Source: an uncultured Prevotella sp. (GTDB lineage Bacteria; Bacteroidota; Bacteroidia; Bacteroidales; Bacteroidaceae). From it: a DNA stretch of 35,551 bases. Below are positions 24,234-30,081 of this stretch, in pieces. The notes beneath the pieces are model-generated. The model was not told the DNA's origin. It searched no databases and saw only the letters and a list, made by a program, of their open reading frames with translations. Every line of letters starts with the position of its first letter. Within the stretch, counting starts at the first letter, position 1. The position numbers and the translations under genes are program-made. Where the stretch lies: positions 1 through 35,551 of the forward strand of contig OMVI01000087.1 in assembly GCA_900314455.1 (NCBI GenBank). The letters are read 5' to 3'.

Positions 24234-24322
24234 TGCGCAAGCAGGCATTAAGTAATCAAACATCCTTCCCTTGGGGAAGGCTTGGTTAGGACTAGTTGAA
24301 GGCTTGGTTAGGACTTGTTTAC
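24234..24322. repeat. Family A repeat, copy 2, with 22-bp tail
   Basis: Core TGCGCAAGCAGGCATTAAG, ACATCC, the palindrome CCTTCCCTTGGGGAAGG, then GGCTTGGTTAGGACT at 24279. The last part is repeated at 24301, exactly 22 bp later. Confidence 0.83.
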
Positions 24323-24460
24323 CTTTTAGAATGCTTCTGCTAACCTATTGGAATCCAAAAGCTTATCTATTGTGTTGATTTTTAATTTATTTTTGTCCAA
24401 TTTTTAATTTATTTTTCCTTCATTTTTAATTTAATTTTCTCACAAAAATAAATTAAAAAG
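24321..24460. repeat. 22-bp-phased array, second copy of the 5.1-5.3 kb array
   Basis: Two ACCTnTTnGAATnC units at 24321 and 24343, then three ATTTTTAATTTATTTTT-type units starting at 24377, 24399 and 24421, each 22 bp, then AAAAATAAATT as the inverted end. Order and content match 5147-5280 closely, including the segment GAATCCAA and the join GTTGATTTTTAA. Confidence 0.8.
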
Positions 24461-24579
24461 CGACACAAAACTTATCCTTTAACATCCCGAAAGGTTAGCG
24501 ATGGAATTCATGGAGCTCACCGGTGACTTTTTAATAGGATACAACCTCCGAACCTATAAGTTTAATAAATATCCGCAAT

Positions 24580-24614
24580 CACCCACAGAAGGGGCGTCCC
24601 TCGTGGGCGCCCGG
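24580..24614 (-). repeat. Family C repeat, copy 1
   Basis: On the minus strand it reads CCGGGCGCCCACGAGGGACG then CCCCTTCTGTGGGTG. It aligns along its length with copies 2 (24730) and 3 (27425). The element can fold (GGGCGTCCC against GGGCGCCC). Confidence 0.7.
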
Positions 24615-24729
24615 TCGGTCGGCAGACCGAATGAAGCATTCGACATAATGACATAAAGACATATTGATCAGCCTATCTTTGGTAACCTCTTTAATCTTAA
24701 TGACATATTCATTTGCCCCTTCGGGTCAA

Positions 24730-24764
24730 CCGGACAGCCACAAGGGCCGTCCCTGCGGTGGATG
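24730..24764 (+). repeat. Family C repeat, copy 2
   Basis: Reads CCGGACAGCCACAAGGGCC then GTCCCTGCGGTGGATG. It differs from copy 3 at only a few positions and is in the opposite orientation to it. Confidence 0.78.
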
Positions 24765-24815
24765 GAAAAACACAGTTCGGATGTTTGCGGATACTCATTT
24801 AAATCTAATAAATCT

Positions 24816-24925
24816 GGCGCAAACAGGCATTAGGTAATCAAGCATCCTTCCCTTGGGGAAGGCTTGTTTAGGTTATGAGATGGTCTTGGTTAGGTCTAAG
24901 GATGGTCTTGGATAGGTCCTTGTTT
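24816..24925. repeat. Family A repeat, copy 3, with 22-bp tail
   Basis: Core GGCGCAAACAGGCATTAGG, GCATCC, palindrome CCTTCCCTTGGGGAAGG, then GGCTTGTTTAGG at 24861. GGTCTTGGTTAGGTC at 24882 and GGTCTTGGATAGGTC at 24904 are 22 bp apart. Confidence 0.82.
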
Positions 24926-25048
24926 TTTTATTCTTTGTATTTTGTAGCCTTTGTTATAACGTTTGCACACCTGATTTTGTATTTATTCCAATTTTTCAGT
25001 ATTCCTCTTTGAATCCCGAAAATAATCGAAAAAGTGCCAAAAGGCGGC

Positions 25049-25080
25049 TGTGTGCGCACACAACATTTGATTTATGTCAA
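25049..25080. promoter_or_regulatory. Two operator-like palindromes upstream of the orphan promoter
   Basis: TGTGTGCGCACACA (25049-25062) is a perfect 14-bp palindrome. TTGATTTATGTCAA (25067-25080) is close to the FNR/CRP-family half-site pair TTGAT-N4-ATCAA. Their centres are 18 bp apart and lie about 100 and 81 bp before the predicted transcription start, a position used by class I activators. No regulator gene is nearby. Confidence 0.5.
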
Positions 25081-25117
25081 AAATAGCATATTTTTTGCAA
25101 AATAATCGTAGAATTGT

Positions 25118-25148
25118 TTTGTGGTTAATCGAAGCACTCGTAACTTTG
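25118..25148 (+). promoter_or_regulatory. Consensus promoter of the orphan transcript
   Basis: TTTG (25118-25121), 19-nt gap, TAACTTTG (25141-25148). Transcription would start near 25155. Confidence 0.83.
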
Positions 25149-25154
25149 CATTGT

Positions 25155-25590
25155 CAAAAGGAACAAATGAGAATTTGAGAGTTTGACAAGACAATGAGGA
25201 AGCATTACTTCGGTAAGAACTGAAACATTGCTCAAGAAAAAATACTAAATTTGGCACTCAAGCTCAATGTATAGGATACACAAATACGAATTAAGGTATA
25301 GAACTAGATTAAATTGAGAGTGAAGAATTAGAGAGAACGATAATATAGAAAAGATAGAAATAAGCATTTAGATTCATATACAATTGGATTGTTAGTAGGT
25401 TTTTAAGATTTTAGTTAGGTTAGTTTTGTTTTTCAAGGGTTAAAGCCCTATTAGGTAGTTTAAGATTGTTATAAAAGGATAACGAAAGGCCGCGAGGTTG
25501 ATTAGATATTTACAGTAATTAGTAGACTTTAGAAAATCAGTCATGTTCAGATAGGCATCCGGTGTGAAACCGGGTGCCTATCTTTGTTTA
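25155..25590 (+). ncRNA. Candidate orphan transcript, about 430 nt, no recognisable protein
   Basis: Bounded by a consensus promoter and a very strong terminator, in AT-rich, purine-rich sequence unlike the coding regions. Only tiny frames exist: 9 codons at 25194-25223 (MRKHYFGKN) and 16 codons at 25267-25317. Local structure includes TTAC-TTCG-GTAA (25205-25216), AGGG-TTAAAG-CCCT (25436-25449) and a repeated block TTTAAGATT (25402 and 25459). It lacks the hallmarks of tmRNA, RNase P RNA, SRP RNA or 6S RNA as I know them. It could be a regulatory RNA, a leader peptide unit or the remains of a lost gene. Confidence 0.5.
25549..25588 (+). terminator. Strong intrinsic terminator of the orphan transcript
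   Basis: AGATAGGCATCCGGT pairs with ACCGGGTGCCTATCT: 15 bp with a single wobble, loop GTGAA, then TTGTTTA. Confidence 0.9.
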
Positions 25591-25614
25591 TGCCTAACCA
25601 ATCGATATGTAAAA

Positions 25615-25731
25615 CCCCACCAAGCCTCCCCCAAGGGGAATATGTTTAAACACCTAAGAAATATGGCGCAAGTAGGCATAAGGTAATCAGACATCCTCCC
25701 CTTGGGGGAGGCTTGGAGGGGGCATAACTTG
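25615..25731. repeat. Family A repeat, copy 4 (full-length, inverted-arm form)
   Basis: Core 25665-25722: GGCGCAAGTAGGCATAAGG, ACATCC, CCTCCCCTTGGGGGAGG, CTTGGAGG. The inverted left arm CCAAGCCTCCCCCAAGGGGA is at 25619-25638. The element ends about 36 bp before the MATE promoter. Confidence 0.85.
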
Positions 25732-25766
25732 GTTTTGTGTTCTTTATTAATATTTCATTAGGTTGT

Positions 25767-25797
25767 TTTGCATTGTCTTTTCTTTTCAGTACCTTTG
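25767..25797 (+). promoter_or_regulatory. Promoter of the MATE exporter gene
   Basis: TTTG (25767-25770), 19-nt gap, TACCTTTG (25790-25797). The 20 bases TACCTTTGCACCGCTTTTCG are identical at the rplS promoter. Confidence 0.85.
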
Positions 25798-25821
25798 CAC
25801 CGCTTTTCGAAGATATAGGAA

Positions 25822-27243
25822 ATGGTATTCAGCAAGAAGGCTAGTGACGCTCTGTTGAGCAAGATTCGTGACGGATTGGCTATGACACGCGGTGAGCAAT
25901 TCAACCTCATCGTGGCGCTTGCCATACCTTCTATTCTCGCTCAGGTTACCTCCGTGCTGATGTTCTATATCGATGCGTCGATGGTAGGCTCGCTTGGCGC
26001 GGGCGCTTCGGCTAGCATAGGACTCGTGGAGCCTGCTACTTGGCTGTTCGGTTCTCTTGTCGGCGCTACGGCGATGGGTTTCTATGTGCAGGCGGCGCAC
26101 TTCATTGGAGCTAAGGATTTTGTACAGGCACGCTCCGTGATGCGCCACGGCTATATCTTCGGACTTGCTATTGCCTTCATCCTTATGGCTATTGCGGCTG
26201 TCGTGGCAGGACCTTTGCCACGGTGGTTGGGCGGTGGTGCCGACATCCAACATGATGCGTCGGTTTATTTTCTCATTTATTCAGCTGCTGTACCGATACA
26301 TCTTGTGGGCAATTTGTCGTCGTCCATGCTTAAGGTTTCTGGTGATATGCGTCATCCGAGCGTAATTGCCGTGGCTATGTGCTTCATGGATGTACTCTTC
26401 AACTTTATATTTATTTTCCCGACAAGAGAGATAACGCTGTTCGGAACGCAGTTGACGGTTTTCGGATTCGGACTTGGTGTTGCCGGTGCTGCTATCGGAA
26501 CGCTGCTTGCTGAACTGTCGGCTGCCGTGCCACTGGTGTACTTCGCGGTTTTCAAGAGTCCTATTTTGGCTTGGAAACTCGATACGACAAAGTTCAGGTG
26601 GATGTGGAGTTATATCCGTAATGCCGTGAAGCTTGGTGCGCCTATGGCTCTTCAGTATCTCCTTATGAATGGTGCTCAGATTGTGTCGACGATGATTGTT
26701 GCCCCGCTTGGCAACTTCGCCATTGCTGCCAATGCGTTCGCTGTGACGGCTGAGAGCCTCTGCTATATGCCGGGCTATGGTATTGGCGATGCTGCCACGA
26801 CGTTGGTGGGGCAGAGCGTTGGTGCCCGCCGTCGCGATATCTGCAAGAGTTTCGCTTATATGTCTGTAGGAATAGGCATGGCGGTGATGGCATTCATGGG
26901 ACTCCTTATGTACATTTTCGCTCCGGAGATGATAGGCATCCTGAGCCCGGTGCCTGAGATTCGTGACCTCGGTACTCAGGTTCTCCGCATTGAGGCGTTT
27001 GCCGAGCTGTTCTTTGCGGCTTCCATCGTGACCTACAGCGTTTGTATCGGTGCTGGTGATACCTTGGCTCCGTCGCTGATAAATCTTGGCTCCATGTGGT
27101 TTGTACGCCTGACTCTTGCTGCTGCCCTCGCTCCTATCTATGGCTTGCCTGGCGTTTGGTTTGCCATGGCTACCGAGCTTTCCATCCGTGGTATCCTTTT
27201 CCTCATCCGACTGTTCAGAGGTAAGTGGATGAAGAAAATATAA
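25822..27243 (+). CDS. MATE family efflux transporter
   Basis: A 473-residue inner-membrane protein with about twelve helices in two similar halves. MATE features are the opening FNLIVALAIPSILAQVTSVL, the SIGLVEPATWLFGSLVGATA block of the first half and the matching NAVKLGAPMALQYLLMNGAQ region and GDAATTLVGQSVGARRRD block of the second. MATE proteins export cationic drugs or metabolites in exchange for sodium or protons; the substrate is unknown. The start follows its promoter by about 20 nt. It is isolated, with repeat elements on both sides (copies 4 and 5 of family A), the only protein gene in a 3.7-kb repeat-rich region. Confidence 0.93.
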   Translation: MVFSKKASDALLSKIRDGLAMTRGEQFNLIVALAIPSILAQVTSVLMFYIDASMVGSLGAGASASIGLVEPATWLFGSLVGATAMGFYVQAAHFIGAKDFVQARSVMRHGYIFGLAIAFILMAIAAVVAGPLPRWLGGGADIQHDASVYFLIYSAAVPIHLVGNLSSSMLKVSGDMRHPSVIAVAMCFMDVLFNFIFIFPTREITLFGTQLTVFGFGLGVAGAAIGTLLAELSAAVPLVYFAVFKSPILAWKLDTTKFRWMWSYIRNAVKLGAPMALQYLLMNGAQIVSTMIVAPLGNFAIAANAFAVTAESLCYMPGYGIGDAATTLVGQSVGARRRDICKSFAYMSVGIGMAVMAFMGLLMYIFAPEMIGILSPVPEIRDLGTQVLRIEAFAELFFAASIVTYSVCIGAGDTLAPSLINLGSMWFVRLTLAAALAPIYGLPGVWFAMATELSIRGILFLIRLFRGKWMKKI

Positions 27244-27261
27244 CGAACGTCTAAAGCCTAT

Positions 27262-27341
27262 ACCTCTCCAAGCTCAAGCAATGACCTCTCCAAGCCTTCC
27301 CCAAGGGGAGGATGTGTGATTACCAAATGCCTTCTTGCGCC
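27262..27341 (-). repeat. Family A repeat, copy 5, with 22-bp tail
   Basis: Minus strand core (27341-27283): GGCGCAAGAAGGCATTTGG, ACATCC, CCTCCCCTTGGGGAAGG, CTTGGAGAGGTC. On the + strand ACCTCTCCAAGC occurs at 27262 and 27284, exactly 22 bp apart. It begins 19 nt after the MATE stop codon. Confidence 0.84.
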
Positions 27342-27424
27342 ATATCTCTTATGTTTATGACCTATAGTTTCTGAATTTCTTATAGGCTACTAGGTTTATA
27401 TCACACTATATAAAATAGTCTTGC

Positions 27425-27459
27425 CACCCACTGCATGGACGGCCCTTGTGGATGTCCGA
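27425..27459 (-). repeat. Family C repeat, copy 3
   Basis: Minus strand reads TCGGACATCCACAAGGGCC then GTCCATGCAGTGGGTG, closely matching copy 2. Together with copies 5 and 6 of family A it fills much of the gene-free stretch 27244-27727; the rest shows nothing recognisable. Confidence 0.77.
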
Positions 27460-27560
27460 TTGCCTTGAAAAGGCAAATCTTTAAATTCTACATGACCTCT
27501 TTCAGACCTAACGAAAGCCAAACAGAATGTCTCTTCGGCTGATTGTGTACCTCGCAATAC

Positions 27561-27620
27561 TGCACAAAGAGGCTTTAGGTGATAAAACATCCCTCCCATT
27601 CGGGATGGCTTGGGTAGGCA
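27561..27620 (+). repeat. Family A repeat, copy 6 (degenerate)
   Basis: TGCACAAAGAGGCTTTAGG, ACATCC, CTCCCATTCGGGATGG, CTTGGGTAGG. It keeps the order of the other copies but with an altered palindrome loop. Confidence 0.65.
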
Positions 27621-27657
27621 AAAAAAAGGAGAACGGTACTTGGACCGTCCTCCCTTT
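27620..27657 (-). terminator. Intrinsic terminator of the fba/secreted-protein genes
   Basis: Minus strand: GGAGGACGGT pairs with ACCGTTCTCC (one mismatch), flanked by AAAGG and CCTTT, then eight T. It is 71 nt after the stop codon at 27728. Confidence 0.85.
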
Positions 27658-27727
27658 GTGTGTTTTACAAGTATTGTTATTCTTTTACATCGTAGTGTAA
27701 GCAATGTGCTGTTAAGCGGTTGGGCTC

Positions 27728-28168
27728 TTAATGCGACAACTCTATTTCCTCCGTAACGCCGTTAACACCATAGAACTTGAAGTGAAGTGTCTCCTTTGGG
27801 AACTGATTCAAGTCGATTGATGCCTTTGTCTGGTTGTGGAGACCCGTCGCGCGGAGAACTTTTCCGCTGTCGTCGATAACCTCTACTTTGTCGAGAGGTG
27901 AACTTGCCTCTGCTTGCAGGACATAGTTCTCGTCGACGGAAACGTTCGGAACGAGAGGCTCTGCTTGCGAAACAGTACGGCTGACGGTAGTGTCGCTCTT
28001 GGCTGACTTTTGCGTTGAGGCATCCTCAGGCAGGTCGCTGCCTAAGTCGTAGACGCTTGCCCCAGTGCCCTTGTAGTTGTCCGGGACACGGGGCTTGCGG
28101 TTTTGCGCCTGTGCTGTTACCGTGAACAGTGCCAGCGCTATAACTAAAAGAATGTGCCTGCTACGCAT
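27728..28168 (-). CDS. Small secreted protein of unknown function
   Basis: A 146-residue protein with a clean signal peptide (MRSRHILLVIALALFTVTAQ, cleaved near AQAQ). The middle is Ser/Thr/Asp-rich and likely disordered (residues 40-80). The C-terminal 65 residues (YVLQAEASSPLDKVEVIDDS to NGVTEEIELSH) look like a single beta-sandwich or sorting-type domain, but it is too short and different for a confident type IX tail. No family is recognised. It starts one base after the fba stop codon (28169), so the two genes are almost certainly co-transcribed, odd for a periplasmic protein and a glycolytic enzyme. Confidence 0.78.
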   Translation of the reverse strand: MRSRHILLVIALALFTVTAQAQNRKPRVPDNYKGTGASVYDLGSDLPEDASTQKSAKSDTTVSRTVSQAEPLVPNVSVDENYVLQAEASSPLDKVEVIDDSGKVLRATGLHNQTKASIDLNQFPKETLHFKFYGVNGVTEEIELSH

Positions 28169-29179
28169 TTAGTCGCAATTAGCAAGTTTGTTCTCACTGC
28201 CAAGCACGTCGGTAATCTTGTGCTTGTACATCTCAATCATGTAGTTACGTGCTACCTTGCCGTACTGACGTGGGTCGAAGTACTCTGGGTGGTTAGCGAG
28301 AGTCTCACGAACACCGGCAGTGTAAGCCAGACGAGAGTCTGAATCGATGTTGATTTTGCAAACTGCACTCTTGGCAGCCTCGCGGAGCTGGTCCTCAGGA
28401 ATACCAATAGCGTCAGGCAGATTGCCTCCGTACTTGTTGATGATGTCGACATACTTCTGTGGTACAGAAGAAGAACCGTGGAGCACGATTGGGAATCCAG
28501 GGAGCTTCTTTTCGATTTCGTGCAGAACGTCGAAAGCCAATGGAGGAGGAACCAGACGACCTGTCTTCGGGTCGCGTGTGCACTGCTCTGGCTTGAACTT
28601 ATATGCGCCGTGGCTTGTACCGATAGAGATGGCGAGCGAGTCACAACCTGAACGCTGTGAGAAGTCGATTACCTCTTCCGGCTTTGTGTAGTGAGACTCA
28701 GATGCGCTGACCTCATCCTCAACACCGGCGAGGACACCAAGCTCTGCCTCAACTGTGACATCGTACTTGTGAGCATACTCTACGCACTGCTTTGTGAGGG
28801 CGATGTTCTCCTCATACGGCTTTGATGAACCGTCAATCATGACAGATGAGAAGCCCATGTCTACGCAGCTCTTTACAAGCTCAAAGGTGTCACCGTGGTC
28901 GAGGTGCAGAACAATCTCTGGATGATGGCATCCGAGAGACTTTGCGAACTCAACAGCGCCTTCTGCCATGTAGCGGAGCAGGATTGGGTTGGCGTAGTTG
29001 CGTGCGCCCTTTGATACCTGCAGGATGACAGGCGACTTCAGTTCAGACGATGCTGTGATGATAGCCTGAAGCTGCTCGAGGTTGTTGAAGTTGAAAGCTG
29101 GGATTGCATAGCCACCATTAATGGCTCTCTTGAACATCTCACGGGTGTTGACAAGCCCGATTTTCTTGTAATCTACCAT
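28169..29179 (-). CDS. fba: Class II fructose-bisphosphate aldolase
   Basis: A 336-residue metal-dependent aldolase that cleaves fructose 1,6-bisphosphate into two triose phosphates, and the reverse. The zinc-binding HLDHGD motif, the DGSSKPYEENIALTK signature, GTSHGAYKFKP and LHGSSSVP are all visible; these supply the class II metal and substrate ligands. Length is normal for the family. A promoter of its own precedes it; it is followed by the small secreted protein with one base between them and then a terminator. Confidence 0.96.
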   Translation of the reverse strand: MVDYKKIGLVNTREMFKRAINGGYAIPAFNFNNLEQLQAIITASSELKSPVILQVSKGARNYANPILLRYMAEGAVEFAKSLGCHHPEIVLHLDHGDTFELVKSCVDMGFSSVMIDGSSKPYEENIALTKQCVEYAHKYDVTVEAELGVLAGVEDEVSASESHYTKPEEVIDFSQRSGCDSLAISIGTSHGAYKFKPEQCTRDPKTGRLVPPPLAFDVLHEIEKKLPGFPIVLHGSSSVPQKYVDIINKYGGNLPDAIGIPEDQLREAAKSAVCKINIDSDSRLAYTAGVRETLANHPEYFDPRQYGKVARNYMIEMYKHKITDVLGSENKLANCD

Positions 29180-29223
29180 AGTTATTTAAATTTAAAGATT
29201 ATGTTCTTTTGCTTTTCCGATTG

Positions 29224-29254
29224 CAAAAATAACATTTTATTCCGGTAAAACAAA
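29224..29254 (-). promoter_or_regulatory. Promoter of fba
   Basis: Minus strand: TTTG (29254-29251), 19-nt gap, TATTTTTG (29231-29224). Leader of about 40 nt. The -33 box touches the hairpin that ends the aquaporin transcript. Confidence 0.8.
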
Positions 29255-29256
29255 GC

Positions 29257-29327
29257 GACGACTGCTAATTGATGTGACAAAAAAGTTAAAATGTTTAATT
29301 TCTTTGCCGTGTCAATTAGCAGTCGTC
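29257..29327. terminator. Long-stem hairpin between aqpZ and fba, probable terminator
   Basis: A perfect 16-bp inverted repeat, GACGACTGCTAATTGA (29257-29272) and its reverse complement (29312-29327). On the + strand pairing can go on for about 9 more bp with wobbles, leaving a loop of about 21 nt. On the minus strand it is followed by CTTTGTTTT, consistent with ending the GH43-aquaporin transcript. Confidence 0.7.
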
Positions 29328-29356
29328 TTGTTTTGCAAGATGCACATTGCAATCAG

Positions 29357-30055
29357 TTAGTTATCTTGCTTTTCCGATGGCTCTATGCCGCGCCAGATAA
29401 GTGAAGCGAGTGCTCCGCCTATCAGTGGGGCAATGATGAAAATCCAAAGATTAGACAGTGCCGTGCCGCCCTGGAACAAGGCAGGACCTATGGAACGTGC
29501 CGGGTTCACCGAAGTGCCGGTGAAACGGATGCAGGCAAGGTGTACGAGGATAAGCGAAAGACCGATGGCAAGACCGGCGAAGTTGTTGGTCGCGCCGTTT
29601 GTCTTCGATGTAGCACCGAGCACAACGAGTACGAATACGCAGGTGAAGATAGCCTCAGCGAGGAAGCCTGCAAGCGGAGTGATACCCAACTGAAGGTCGT
29701 TGGCACCGGTTCCTGTAACTTCGATGCCGTTAACACCTGTGCTGCTCGTAATGAGATACAGAATGGCAGCTGCGATAATACCGCCAAGAACCTGTCCAAT
29801 CCAGTAGCCTATGGCATCCTTCAGCGACATACGGCCGCTCAGGAGAACACCGAGGGTGATGGCAGGGTTGATGTGGCAACCCGAGATACCGCCAATGGTG
29901 TAAGCCATGGCGACAACGGAGAGTCCGAAGGCGATAGCCGTTCCGACTGTTGCAGGGATGTTGTTTACAGGGTCACAGCCGAGAGCAACAGCGGCTCCGC
30001 AGCCCATGAGAGTCAGCACGGACGTACCGACCAATTCTGCTAAATATTTTTTCAT
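29357..30055 (-). CDS. aqpZ: Aquaporin Z-type water channel
   Basis: A 232-residue channel with six membrane helices and two NPA half-helices (NPA 63-65 in GCHINPAITLG and 184-186 in TSVNPARS). The selectivity filter is the AqpZ set: F43, H172, T181 and R187, with the same H-T-R spacing as E. coli AqpZ, so it is a water channel rather than a glycerol facilitator. The gene begins 26 nt after the GH43 stop, on the same strand and with no terminator or promoter box between them, so they are probably one transcript. A hairpin ends it before fba. Confidence 0.94.
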   Translation of the reverse strand: MKKYLAELVGTSVLTLMGCGAAVALGCDPVNNIPATVGTAIAFGLSVVAMAYTIGGISGCHINPAITLGVLLSGRMSLKDAIGYWIGQVLGGIIAAAILYLITSSTGVNGIEVTGTGANDLQLGITPLAGFLAEAIFTCVFVLVVLGATSKTNGATNNFAGLAIGLSLILVHLACIRFTGTSVNPARSIGPALFQGGTALSNLWIFIIAPLIGGALASLIWRGIEPSEKQDN

Positions 30056-30081
30056 AACTTGTAGAATTAGTTAGTTTATTA

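Larger units (their letters stand above)
24088..25117. other. Protein-gene-free, repeat-rich stretch
   Basis: From the PL9 promoter to the orphan promoter at 25118 no credible coding frame is seen on either strand. The sequence holds two family A elements, two family C elements, one full 22-bp-phased array, a 10-bp palindrome (TCACCGGTGA, 24517-24526), small hairpins at 24591-24645 and, at the end, two operator-like palindromes. These are listed separately. Confidence 0.75.

Noticed and set aside
24003-24263. 86-codon minus-strand frame upstream of the PL9 gene
   Set aside because: It covers the PL9 promoter and part of a family A repeat and has no protein-like features.
25072-25257. 61-codon minus-strand frame
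   Set aside because: It crosses the orphan promoter and operator-like sites; composition follows the AT-rich DNA.
27396-27704. 102-codon minus-strand frame
   Set aside because: It is made of family C and family A repeats and the fba-side terminator.
24007-27727. Insertion sequence or genomic island around the MATE gene
   Set aside because: No transposase, integrase, terminal inverted repeats or target duplication is visible; the repeats are short interspersed elements, and the MATE gene's codon use looks like that of its neighbours.
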